DNA of 38,647 nt, taken from assembly GCF_002154555.1 (NCBI RefSeq), contig NZ_MUNF01000006.1, forward strand, positions 1-38,647, in the 5' to 3' direction. The translations under genes were made by a program, and so were the position numbers. Shown here one piece after another: positions 1-7,245 of the stretch (within the stretch, counting starts at the first letter, position 1; every line of letters begins with the position of its first letter). The stretch comes from Streptomyces murinus (GTDB lineage: Bacteria > Actinomycetota > Actinomycetes > Streptomycetales > Streptomycetaceae). The notes beneath the pieces are model-generated. The model made no database searches. It was not told the DNA's origin and saw only the letters and a program-made list of their open reading frames with translations.

Positions 1-742
1 TGCCGGTGGCCTCCGGGTCGCCCCAGATGCCGAGCAGGTCGTCCACGGCCTGGAAGGCGAGTCCGAGGTGGTAGCCGTAGCGCTCCAGCGCGTCGGCGGT
101 GGCGTCGTCGGCGCCGCCGAGGACCGCGCCGATGGAGGAGGCGCAGGCGAGCAGCGCGCCGGTCTTGTTGCCCTCCATCTCCAGGCACTCCTCGACGCTG
201 ACGCGGTCGCGGTGCTCGTAGGAGATGTCCTGGGCCTGACCGTCGATCAGGGCGCGGGTGGCGGTGGTGAGCCGACGGGTGGCGCGGCCGGCCTCGACCG
301 AACCGAGCTCCAGCAGCAGCTCGTTGGCCAGCGCGAACAGGGCGTCGCCGACCAGGATGGCCTGGGCGGGGCCGTGCACCTTCCAGACGGTGTCGCGGTG
401 GCGGCGCTGCTCGTCGCCGTCCATCAGGTCGTCGTGCAGCAGCGAGAAGTTGTGGACCAGTTCGACGGCGACGGCGCCCGGCACACCGGTCTCGGGCGCG
501 CTGCCGGTGACCTCGGCGGAGAGCACGGCGAGCGCGGGGCGTACGGCCTTGCCGCCGTCGCCGTCGGCCGGGTTGCCGGCGGCGTCGATCCAGCCGAAGT
601 GGTAGGCGGCGACGGTGTCCATGGGAGGAGCGAGGCGGTCGACGGCCGCACGCAGGACCGGTGTGGCCAGGGTCCGTCCGCGCTCCAGCAGCGCGGTGAC
701 GTCCACCGCGGTCTCCGTCGAGGCCGGGGGCACAGTGGGCAC
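1..742 (-). CDS. Polyprenyl diphosphate synthase of the hopanoid cluster (3' end off the window)
   Basis: All-trans polyprenyl (probably farnesyl or geranylgeranyl) diphosphate synthase that condenses IPP with an allylic diphosphate in the cytosol, feeding squalene synthesis by HpnC/D/E. About 247 residues are visible. The first Asp-rich motif is in LLHDDLMDGD (about residue 100) and the second in AVDDLLGIWGD just before the edge; a KAVRPALAV segment holds the basic IPP-binding residues. The family is usually 320-370 aa, so roughly 100 residues lie beyond the edge. I chose the GTG with GAGGAGA 4 nt upstream. An in-frame ATG at 805 is a real alternative: it overlaps the hpnE stop as TGATG and has its own GAGGAGG, but its extra 21 residues look like linker. 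Last visible gene of the hpn operon; squalene-hopene cyclase is expected next. Confidence 0.93.
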   Translation of the reverse strand, partial: MPTVPPASTETAVDVTALLERGRTLATPVLRAAVDRLAPPMDTVAAYHFGWIDAAGNPADGDGGKAVRPALAVLSAEVTGSAPETGVPGAVAVELVHNFSLLHDDLMDGDEQRRHRDTVWKVHGPAQAILVGDALFALANELLLELGSVEAGRATRRLTTATRALIDGQAQDISYEHRDRVSVEECLEMEGNKTGALLACASSIGAVLGGADDATADALERYGYHLGLAFQAVDDLLGIWGDPEATG

Positions 743-804
743 AGTCTCTCCTCTTGTTGCGGTACCGAAGGTGCGGGGGCCTGCCGCCGGCTGCCGATGA
801 GGCA

Positions 805-2229
805 TCAGGCCGCCTCCTCGAAGGCGAAGAGACGGCTCGGACGGGGCCGGCCCAGGGCGCGGAGCGCGGCGTCGGCCGCGCTCACTCCGCTGCGGACCGC
901 ACTCTCCATGGTCGCGGGCCACCCGGTGGCGGTCCACGCTCCGGCCAGGTACAGGCCGGATGCCTTGGTGCGGGCGCCGGGCCGCAGACGCCCGACGCCG
1001 GGGGTGGGCGCGAACGTCGCCGTACGCTCCCGGGTCACGAAGAAGTCCTCGATCACGGCGCCGCGCGTCCCCGGGAGGAGTTTCTCCAACTCCGGGACGT
1101 AGCGCGCGCGGAGCTCCGCGACGGGGAGGTCGATGTCGTCCTGCGCGGCCGACTGGGACAGCGCGAGGTACTGGCCCGAGCGCAGCCCGGAGGCGTGGGT
1201 GCGGTCGAAGACCCATTGCACGGGGGTGCCGAGGGCGGCGAAGAAGGGCCGCGCGAGCACCTTGCGGTCGTACACCACATGCACGTTGAGGATGGGGGCG
1301 GTGCCGATCTCGAGGAGCCGCTCGGGGGCGTCGAGGGCGCCGGGCGGCAGCAGTTCGTACGCCTCGCGCTGGGGTACGGCGAGGACGACCGCGTCCGTTG
1401 TGATGCGCTCGCCGGGAACCTCGACGCACCAGCCGCCGTTCTCCATGGCAGAGACGGAGGTGACGCGTGAACGGACCTCGGTACGCACGCCCGCGGAGTC
1501 GAGCGCCTTGCGGGCCAGCCGGTCGTGCAGTTCGCCCAGCGGGACATGGGCCCAGCCGATGTCGGCCGCTCCCGGGTCGGACAGCAGACCGGTCTTGAAC
1601 ACCATCGCGGCGAGCCCCAGCGAGGAGTCGCCCGCGACCGCGTTGAGGGTGGCGACCCCGACCAGGTCCCACAGGGCCTCGATGGCACGCGCCGACTGGC
1701 CGTGGGCGGCCAGCCAGCTGCCGAAGTCCTGGGTGTCCAGGGTCGGATCGGCGAGGTCGAGACCCTTGAGCGCGAGCGCGGCACGCCCGACGGAGGCGCG
1801 CTCGGCGAGCGAGAGGTGCGGATAGGCGGCCAGGCTGCGCCCCAGATGCAGGGGCACGGGCAGCGGGTCGCGCCGCAGTCTGCCGAGCCGCCGGCCCTCG
1901 GGCTTGGCGAGGTCCACGACGGGCACGTCCAGGCGGTCCTGAAGCGGTGCCAGCGCCGCGCCCTCGATCCGGTCGAGGAACCAGCGGTAGGCGGTGCAGC
2001 AACGCAGGTACACGTGCTGGCCGTTGTCGACGGTCAGTTCGCCGCGCTGGAAGGAGAAGGCGAGGCCGCCCAGCCTGGGCCTGCCTTCGAGCAGGGTGAC
2101 GCGGACGCCCGCGTCGGCGAGGGCGAGCGCCGCGGTGATGCCGGCGAGGCCGCCGCCGATCACGACGGCGCCGCGTGCCGCGCTCTCGGGGGTGCGCTGT
2201 CCCGGTGCGGGGCGTGCGCCGTCGCTCAT
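805..2229 (-). CDS. hpnE: HpnE, hydroxysqualene dehydroxylase / FAD-dependent desaturase-like
   Basis: 474-aa flavoprotein of the amino-oxidase/phytoene-desaturase fold. In hopanoid producers HpnE reduces hydroxysqualene, made by HpnC from HpnD's presqualene diphosphate, to squalene. The N-terminal dinucleotide-binding loop is VVIGGGLAGITAALALADAG (about residues 21-40), followed by the acidic LLEGRPRLGG; the C-terminal FAD-contact stretch ends in GLYLAGAWTATGWPATMESA. Length is normal. The ATG has AAGGA upstream and overlaps the stop of the preceding 42-aa ORF as ATGA, so translation is probably coupled. The assignment rests on family resemblance plus position directly after hpnC and hpnD. 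An unrelated carotenoid desaturase is unlikely in this context. Confidence 0.93.
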   Translation of the reverse strand: MSDGARPAPGQRTPESAARGAVVIGGGLAGITAALALADAGVRVTLLEGRPRLGGLAFSFQRGELTVDNGQHVYLRCCTAYRWFLDRIEGAALAPLQDRLDVPVVDLAKPEGRRLGRLRRDPLPVPLHLGRSLAAYPHLSLAERASVGRAALALKGLDLADPTLDTQDFGSWLAAHGQSARAIEALWDLVGVATLNAVAGDSSLGLAAMVFKTGLLSDPGAADIGWAHVPLGELHDRLARKALDSAGVRTEVRSRVTSVSAMENGGWCVEVPGERITTDAVVLAVPQREAYELLPPGALDAPERLLEIGTAPILNVHVVYDRKVLARPFFAALGTPVQWVFDRTHASGLRSGQYLALSQSAAQDDIDLPVAELRARYVPELEKLLPGTRGAVIEDFFVTRERTATFAPTPGVGRLRPGARTKASGLYLAGAWTATGWPATMESAVRSGVSAADAALRALGRPRPSRLFAFEEAA

Positions 2230-2354
2230 GGTGCGTCCTTCCGTGCGTGCCGGCCGTGCTGGTTGAACGGTGCACGTACGGTCGTCGCCGTCAGGGACGC
2301 CACGCCGTGGCGCGGGGTTGCCCGGTGGAAGTCCGCTGGTTCGGTGAGGTCCAT
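2226..2354 (-). CDS. 42-aa small protein bridging hpnD and hpnE
   Basis: Small ORF filling the whole gap between hpnD and hpnE. Its ATG overlaps the hpnD stop (TGATG) and its TGA overlaps the hpnE start (ATGA), so both ends are placed for translational coupling. The product starts MDLTEPADFHRATPRHGVA and is basic at its C-terminus (GRHARKDAP), with no Cys, membrane segment or known fold. The segment SLTATTVRAPFNQHGR resembles what I remember of the small Streptomyces DUF6380 family; that is recollection, not a search. It could be a real hopanoid-cluster microprotein or simply a translated relay that keeps ribosomes moving into hpnE. Confidence 0.6.
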   Translation of the reverse strand: MDLTEPADFHRATPRHGVASLTATTVRAPFNQHGRHARKDAP

Positions 2355-3316
2355 CAGACGCGCCTCCCGACGGACCGCCCGGCACCATGGCGGGTGACCT
2401 GCCGGGTGTCGAGGCCGGACAGACCGCGCACGGCGACGTACGCCTTCTCGTGTCCGGGCAGTGAGACCCGGCCGCGCAGCACCGCCTCGGGGTCGCGCGC
2501 GATGCGGTCCAGGAGGCGGCGGTAGATGCCGGCCATGGCGGCCACGCAGGCGCCGCTGCGCCGGTCGAGCATGGGCAGCAGCTGGTAGCCCTCGGCGAAA
2601 AGGGCGCGGGCGCGGCGGACCTCGAAGTGCACGAGGCCCGCGAAGTCGGAGCCCTCCGGTGGCGTGGGCCGCTCGAACCCGGCCGCGCAGCCGAACTTGG
2701 CCAGGTCGTCGGCGGGCAGATACGTACGGCCGCCCTGGGCGTCCTCGCGGACGTCCCGGAGGATGTTGGTGAGCTGGAGCGCGAGCCCGAGCGTGTCGGC
2801 GTACTCGGCGGCGCGCTCGGCGCCGCGGGCGCCCGGTTCGGTGCCGAACACGCCGAGCGAGAGGCGGCCGATGGCACCGGCGACACACCGGCAGTAGACC
2901 TTCAGGTCGTCCCAGGTCTCGTACGTCTCCCCGCGGGTGTCCATCTCGACGCCGTCGATCAGCTCGTCCAGGCCGTCAAGCGGGATCGGGAAGGCGTCGG
3001 CGGCATGGGTGAGGGCGACGGCCACCGGGTCGGTGTCGTCCTCCTCGATGCCGCCCTCCCGGATCCGGGCGAGCAGGGCCCGGGTCTCCTGGAGCCGGGC
3101 CACCTTCACGTCGTCGGCCAGATCACCGTCGCCGATGTCGTCGACACGCCGTGAGAACGCGTACAGCGCCGACATGGCGCGCCGCTTCGGTGTGGGCAGC
3201 AGCCGGATGCCGTACGCGAAGTTACGGGCCTGCTGTCCGGTCACCGTCTCGCAGTAGCGGTAGGCGGCGAGCACCGGTGCGGACACGTGCGACGCAGACT
3301 CCACGGTCCGGATCAC
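2354..3316 (-). CDS. hpnD: HpnD, presqualene diphosphate synthase
   Basis: 320-aa squalene/phytoene synthase-family enzyme. HpnD condenses two farnesyl diphosphates head-to-head to presqualene diphosphate. Both Asp-rich motifs are intact: RRVDDIGDGD (about residue 57) and NILRDVREDAQGGRTYLP (about residue 190). The GTG start (GTG ATC CGG) overlaps the hpnC stop as GTGA. Upstream and downstream overlaps place it in one transcript with hpnC and hpnE. The C-terminal ten or so residues (HGAGRSVGRRV) are Arg/Gly-rich and look nonessential. Confidence 0.95.
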   Translation of the reverse strand: MIRTVESASHVSAPVLAAYRYCETVTGQQARNFAYGIRLLPTPKRRAMSALYAFSRRVDDIGDGDLADDVKVARLQETRALLARIREGGIEEDDTDPVAVALTHAADAFPIPLDGLDELIDGVEMDTRGETYETWDDLKVYCRCVAGAIGRLSLGVFGTEPGARGAERAAEYADTLGLALQLTNILRDVREDAQGGRTYLPADDLAKFGCAAGFERPTPPEGSDFAGLVHFEVRRARALFAEGYQLLPMLDRRSGACVAAMAGIYRRLLDRIARDPEAVLRGRVSLPGHEKAYVAVRGLSGLDTRQVTRHGAGRSVGRRV

Positions 3317-4209
3317 CCCTCTCCTCGCAGAATCACGCCCGCCTCACGCAGCAACTGGACCTTGCCTGGTTTGGGCGGGCCGGGAAGAACGTCGTATTCG
3401 GCGGCGGCGATCGCGCGGACCGCCGCCCTTCCCCCCGCCACGAACCCTGCGAGCAGCAGCTTCAACCTGCCGTGGACGCTACCCACCAGGGGGGCGCCTT
3501 CATTCAGCAGATCGCGGGCGCGTTGTGCTTCGTATGCAACCAGGGCGCGCATCGATGCGCCCGCGGTTTTCGCGGACAGATCCGTTTCCGTGACGTGGAA
3601 GCGCTTCATGTCCTCGGCCGGAAGATAGATCCGGTCGTGGCCGAAGTCCTCGGCGACGTCCTGGAGGTGTTCCACGATCTGGAGCGCGGTGCAGATCGCG
3701 TCGGACAGACGGATCCGCTCGGGGGTCGAGGTGCCGGTGACGGCGAGGACGAGGCGGCCCACGGGGTTGGCGGACAGTTCGCAGTAGGCGAGGAGGTCGT
3801 CGTACGTCTCGTACCGGGTGACGAGCTGGTCCTGGCGGTTGGCGGCGATCAGGCCGAGGAACGGCTCGGGGGTGAGCGCCCGGCGCCGTACGACGGGCTG
3901 GAGCCGACGCAGCAGGGGGTGGCTCGGGGTGGCGTCGAAGACCCGGCGCAGATCGGCCTCGAAGGCGTCGAGCAGCAGCAGCCGGTCGTCGGCGTCGGTG
4001 GCCGACACGCCGAGCAGTTCGGCGTCGGCTCCGCCGGGGGCGAGGTCGCCGTCGCCGATGTCGTCGACCAGACGGGCGAAGCCGTAGACCGCCATGAGGT
4101 CGTCGCGCCAGTCGCGGGGCAGGAAGAAGGGGGCCACGGGGAAGTTCTCGCTCGCGGCCTTGTCGAGGGTGGCGCGTTCCGGGTCCGGCGCCGTCGTGGT
4201 GGCCGTCAT
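3313..4209 (-). CDS. hpnC: HpnC, hydroxysqualene synthase
   Basis: 298-aa member of the squalene/phytoene synthase family, divergent from HpnD. In the HpnCDE route it converts presqualene diphosphate to hydroxysqualene. First Asp motif in ARLVDDIGDGD, second in EHLQDVAEDFGHDRIYLP; the N-terminal ENFPVAPFFLPRDWR is typical of HpnC. I start it at MTATTTAPDPER because that ATG overlaps the stop of an upstream 21-codon ORF as ATGA. No good Shine-Dalgarno precedes it, which fits coupling. An in-frame ATG ten codons upstream (4239) also lacks a ribosome site. First enzyme gene of the operon; the promoter must lie in 4272-4526. Confidence 0.94.
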   Translation of the reverse strand: MTATTTAPDPERATLDKAASENFPVAPFFLPRDWRDDLMAVYGFARLVDDIGDGDLAPGGADAELLGVSATDADDRLLLLDAFEADLRRVFDATPSHPLLRRLQPVVRRRALTPEPFLGLIAANRQDQLVTRYETYDDLLAYCELSANPVGRLVLAVTGTSTPERIRLSDAICTALQIVEHLQDVAEDFGHDRIYLPAEDMKRFHVTETDLSAKTAGASMRALVAYEAQRARDLLNEGAPLVGSVHGRLKLLLAGFVAGGRAAVRAIAAAEYDVLPGPPKPGKVQLLREAGVILRGEG

Positions 4210-4271
4210 CGGGCGACGCCCGGGGCGGCAACGGCACATGCTGCGTTGAGCTGGGGAGTTTCCGTAGCCAT
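4206..4271 (-). CDS. Putative 21-aa leader ORF in front of hpnC
   Basis: An ATG preceded by GGGAGA (about 10 nt away) opens a 21-codon frame, MATETPQLNAACAVAAPG and three more residues, whose TGA overlaps the hpnC ATG as ATGA. Because hpnC itself lacks a visible ribosome-binding site, this short ORF may deliver ribosomes to it. The peptide has no recognisable domain and no run of one amino acid that would suggest classical attenuation. Alternatively hpnC translation simply begins elsewhere and this frame is chance. Confidence 0.45.
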   Translation of the reverse strand: MATETPQLNAACAVAAPGVAR

Positions 4272-4415
4272 TGCCGTCACATCTCCCGTTCTACACTGCC
4301 GACCCAATACACACTATTTCGGACACGCCGCCCGGCAATTCGCGGGGCGTGGCCTGGCGCAGGGTGTCGCGCATTATCGCCCCACTTGCCGCTTTCCGGC
4401 ACCGGTACAGCTTAC

Positions 4416-4425
4416 GTTGTACAAC
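4416..4425. promoter_or_regulatory. GTTGTACAAC palindrome in the hpnC upstream region
   Basis: Perfect 10-bp palindrome GTTGTACAAC in the 255-bp stretch between the hpn operon and the terminator of the neighbouring operon. On the minus strand a TTGATG hexamer precedes it and overlaps a weak promoter-like layout, but the matching -10 (TGTACC, 17 bp on) is poor. This stretch holds no gene that I can see and must contain the hpn promoter. Operator function is inference. Confidence 0.3.
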
Positions 4426-4526
4426 ACATCAAGATTCGAGGGGGTGTCCCGCACATCACAAGAACACACCGATTGGCGCCAAGATTCCTGACAGGCTTGG
4501 GAGTTGACGCTTCCTTTGCAGACGCG

Positions 4527-4557
4527 GGGCCCCGCCGGAAGGTTGCCGGCGGGGCCC
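4527..4557 (-). terminator. Strong hairpin terminator after the tagGH-type operon
   Basis: Perfect 12-bp stem GGGCCCCGCCGG/CCGGCGGGGCCC with a 7-nt loop, 13 bp past the exporter ATPase stop. No U-tract, as usual in Streptomyces. Confidence 0.85.
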
Positions 4558-4570
4558 TGGCCGAAACAGT

Positions 4571-5383
4571 TCACTTGCCGGTGAACTTCTCGTACTCCTT
4601 GAGCACCTCTTCGGTCGGCCCGTCCATGCGCAGCTCACCGCGTTCCAGCCACAGCACGCGGTTGCAGGTGTCGCGGATGGACTTGTTGTTGTGGCTGACC
4701 AGAAAGACCGTGCCGGCCTCCTTGCGCAGTTCCCGGATGCGTTCCTCGGAGCGCTTCTGGAACTTGCGGTCACCGGTGGCCAGAGCCTCGTCGATCATGA
4801 GGACGTCGTGGTCCTTGGCGGCCGCGATCGAGAAACGCAGCCGGGCGGCCATGCCGGAGGAGTAGGTGCGCATCGGCAGGGTGATGAAGTCGCCCTTCTC
4901 GTTGATCCCGGAGAAGTCGACGATGTCCTGATAGCGCTCCCTGATCTGCTCGCGCGACATGCCCATGGCGAGACCGCCCAGGATGACGTTGCGCTCGCCG
5001 GTCAGGTCGTTCATCAGGGCCGCGTTCACACCCAGCAGGGAGGGCTGGCCGTCGGTGTAGACCTTGCCCTGCTCCGCGGGCAGCAGACCGGCGATGGCGC
5101 GCAGCAGGGTGGACTTGCCGGAGCCGTTGGAGCCGATCAGGCCGATGGCCTCGCCGCGGTAGGAGACGAAGGAGACCCCGCGCACGGCGTGCACCTTGCG
5201 CACGCCCCGCTCCTCGCCGCGCTTGAGGATCCGGCTGAGGGCGGCCGTCGCGCTGCCCTTGCCGGTCTTGGCGCCGTTGACCCGGTAGACGATGTGCAGA
5301 TCGTCCGCGATGACCGTCGGACGGCGCTCGCCGGTGTCCGTGGTGCTCTGCTGGGGGTTCTGCTCGGCGTTCTGCTCAGCCAC
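4571..5383 (-). CDS. ABC transporter ATPase, TagH/Wzt type polysaccharide exporter
   Basis: 270-aa ATPase that would power export of an undecaprenyl-linked glycopolymer or similar envelope component across the membrane with the adjacent permease. Walker A GSNGSGKST, Q-loop region LGVNAALMNDLTGERN, signature YSSGMAARLRFS, Walker B VLMIDEALATGD and switch VSHNN are all present, in the layout typical of TagH/RfbB/Wzt. There is no C-terminal carbohydrate-binding extension as in O9a-type Wzt. GTG start with GGAGGAG about 10 nt upstream; it overlaps the permease stop by 8 nt. Last gene of the operon, followed by a strong terminator. The transported substrate cannot be read from the sequence. Confidence 0.92.
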   Translation of the reverse strand: MAEQNAEQNPQQSTTDTGERRPTVIADDLHIVYRVNGAKTGKGSATAALSRILKRGEERGVRKVHAVRGVSFVSYRGEAIGLIGSNGSGKSTLLRAIAGLLPAEQGKVYTDGQPSLLGVNAALMNDLTGERNVILGGLAMGMSREQIRERYQDIVDFSGINEKGDFITLPMRTYSSGMAARLRFSIAAAKDHDVLMIDEALATGDRKFQKRSEERIRELRKEAGTVFLVSHNNKSIRDTCNRVLWLERGELRMDGPTEEVLKEYEKFTGK

Positions 5384-6305
5384 GGCCGTACCGCTCCTCC
5401 GCCTTCCAGAAGTACACGAAACCGCCGGCGAAGACCGCCACGGCCCAGAACGCCGCGATCGCCCACACATGCGGGGGCAGGTTCGAGGCGCCGTAGCCGT
5501 CGATCAGCGCGAAGCGCATCAGGTCCATGTAGATCGCGGCCGGGTTGACCTGGAGCAGCCGCACCGCCCACTCCGGGCGGTCCGCCATCATCGTGCTGAT
5601 GGAGAACATCACGCCGGAGGTGTACATCCAGGTGCGCAGCACGAACGGCATCAGCTGCGCCATGTCCGGCGTCTTGGCGCCCATCCGGGCCACGATCAGC
5701 GCGAGACCGGTGTTGAACAGGAACTGCAACGCCAGGATCGGCACGATCAACAGCCAGGACATCCCGGGGTAGCTGCCGAAGCCGATCGCCACGATGAACA
5801 GCACGATCATCGAGAACAGCAGCTGCTGGAGCTGCTGGAGCGAGAAGGAGACGGGCAGCGAGGCGCGCGGGAAGTGCAGGGCGCGCACCAGGCCGAGGTT
5901 TCCGGAGATGGCGCGCACACCCGACATGACCGAGCTCTGCGTGAAGGTGAACACGAAGACGCCGGTGACCAGGAACGGGATGTACACATCATGGGACATG
6001 CCGCGGCTGGCGTGCAGGATGACGCCGAAGATGAAGTAGTACACGGCCGCGTTCAGCAGCGGGGTGGCGACCTGCCACAGCTGCCCGAGCTTGGCCTGGC
6101 TGTACTGCGCCGTCAGCTTCGCCTGCGAGAAGGCGAGGATGAAGTGGCGCCGGCTCCACAGCTGGCGGACGTACTCCACCAGCGAGGGACGGGCGCCGCT
6201 GACGGCGAGCCCGTACCTGGCGGCCAGCTCGGCCGGCGTCAGCCCCTCGTCGGGCGACGGTATCGCGCTCACCGCGACACCGGCGTCATGCGTTGTGTGA
6301 CTCAC
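5376..6305 (-). CDS. ABC-2 type permease, TagG/Wzm family
   Basis: 309-aa integral membrane partner of the downstream ATPase. After about 55 cytosolic residues (ending in the LWSRRHFILAFSQAKLTAQY coupling region) come about six hydrophobic segments, including AAVYYFIFGVIL, IPFLVTGVFVFTF and WLLIVPILALQFLF. The fold and size match ABC-2 polysaccharide exporters (TagG, RfbA, Wzm). GTG start without a clear ribosome site; three copies of a GTAAGAA element occupy the short gap in front of it, the nearest copy ending only a few bases before the start. Confidence 0.92.
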   Translation of the reverse strand: MSHTTHDAGVAVSAIPSPDEGLTPAELAARYGLAVSGARPSLVEYVRQLWSRRHFILAFSQAKLTAQYSQAKLGQLWQVATPLLNAAVYYFIFGVILHASRGMSHDVYIPFLVTGVFVFTFTQSSVMSGVRAISGNLGLVRALHFPRASLPVSFSLQQLQQLLFSMIVLFIVAIGFGSYPGMSWLLIVPILALQFLFNTGLALIVARMGAKTPDMAQLMPFVLRTWMYTSGVMFSISTMMADRPEWAVRLLQVNPAAIYMDLMRFALIDGYGASNLPPHVWAIAAFWAVAVFAGGFVYFWKAEERYGRG

Positions 6306-6307
6306 GA

Positions 6308-6359
6308 GTAAGAACCCGGACTCTCTCGGTAAGAAGCTTGCTGTTCAGGTAAGAAGCTT
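6308..6359. repeat. Direct repeats of GGTAAGAAGCTT before the permease gene
   Basis: Two perfect 12-bp copies (6328-6339 and 6348-6359) exactly 20 bp apart, plus a partial third copy GTAAGAA at 6308-6314. They fill the 55-bp gap between the glycosyltransferase stop and the permease start, the only real gap in the operon. Two-helical-turn spacing suggests a protein binding site or internal promoter control; this is inference. Confidence 0.75.
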
Positions 6360-6360
6360 C

Positions 6361-7245
6361 TCAGATGACCGGAGGACGGCCCAGCCGGGTGAGCCGCCAG
6401 ACCGTGCGCCAGCGCATCGGACGGCGCGGACCGCAGGGCGTGGTCCAGCCCTCCTTGAAGCCGCCGAACCAGGCCGCGAGGGCCGGCCGCGAGGGCCGCC
6501 GGGCCAGCGTGAGCAGCAGCCACACGCCCAGGTAGACGGGGACCAGCGGGGCGGGGAGGTTGCGCCGGGCGAGCCAGACGCGGTTGCGGGCCACCATGCG
6601 GTGGTAGACGGCGTGCCGCGAGGGCGCGGTCGTCGGGTGGAACAGCACCATGTCGGAGCGGTAGTCGATCAGCCAGCCGGCGTCCAGCGCCCGCCAGGCC
6701 AGATCGGTCTCCTCATGGGCGTAGAAGAACTCGGCGGGCAGCCCGCCGACCTCGCCGAGCACCTTGGTGCGCACCGCGTTGGCGCCGCCCAGGAAGGTGG
6801 TCACCCGCGAGGAGCGCATCGGGTCCGCGGCACGCAGCCGGGGCACATGGCGGCGCTGGGTCTCACCGGTCTCGGGATCGGCGATACGGAAGCTGATGAT
6901 GCCCAGCTCCGGGTCGGCGGCGAACGCCTCGCGGCACAGCTCGGCGGTGTCGTGCCGGGCGAGCAGGCCGTCGTCGTCCAGGAAGAGCAGGATGTCGACG
7001 TCCTGGCCGCCGGGGCCGAACGCCTCGATGCCGACATTGCGGCCGCCCGGGATGCCCAGGTTCTCCGGCAGCTCGACGGTGCGCACGCCCTCGGGGACGT
7101 CGGGCACCGGGGAGCCGTTGCCGACGACGACCACCTCGACGGGGTCGCCGTCCTGCTTGGCGACCGAGTCGAGCAGGGCGCGCAGCTCCTCGGGCCGGTT
7201 GCCCATGGTGATGATGACGGCGCCGACGCGCGCGGCCGCGCTCAC
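6361..7245 (-). CDS. Family 2 glycosyltransferase
   Basis: 294-aa GT-A fold glycosyltransferase. N-terminal VGAVIITMGNRPEELRALL begins the nucleotide-binding fold, ENLGIPGGRNVGI follows, and the metal-binding motif is LLFLDDDGLL (DDD at residues 90-92); AHEETDLAWRALDAGW carries the ED acid/base region. C-terminal hydrophobic stretch LVPVYLGVWLLLTLA suggests membrane attachment. The GTG start overlaps the preceding stop as GTGA. It lies between the CDP-alcohol phosphotransferase and the exporter, so it probably glycosylates the product of that pathway. Donor and acceptor are unknown. Confidence 0.88.
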   Translation of the reverse strand: MSAAARVGAVIITMGNRPEELRALLDSVAKQDGDPVEVVVVGNGSPVPDVPEGVRTVELPENLGIPGGRNVGIEAFGPGGQDVDILLFLDDDGLLARHDTAELCREAFAADPELGIISFRIADPETGETQRRHVPRLRAADPMRSSRVTTFLGGANAVRTKVLGEVGGLPAEFFYAHEETDLAWRALDAGWLIDYRSDMVLFHPTTAPSRHAVYHRMVARNRVWLARRNLPAPLVPVYLGVWLLLTLARRPSRPALAAWFGGFKEGWTTPCGPRRPMRWRTVWRLTRLGRPPVI

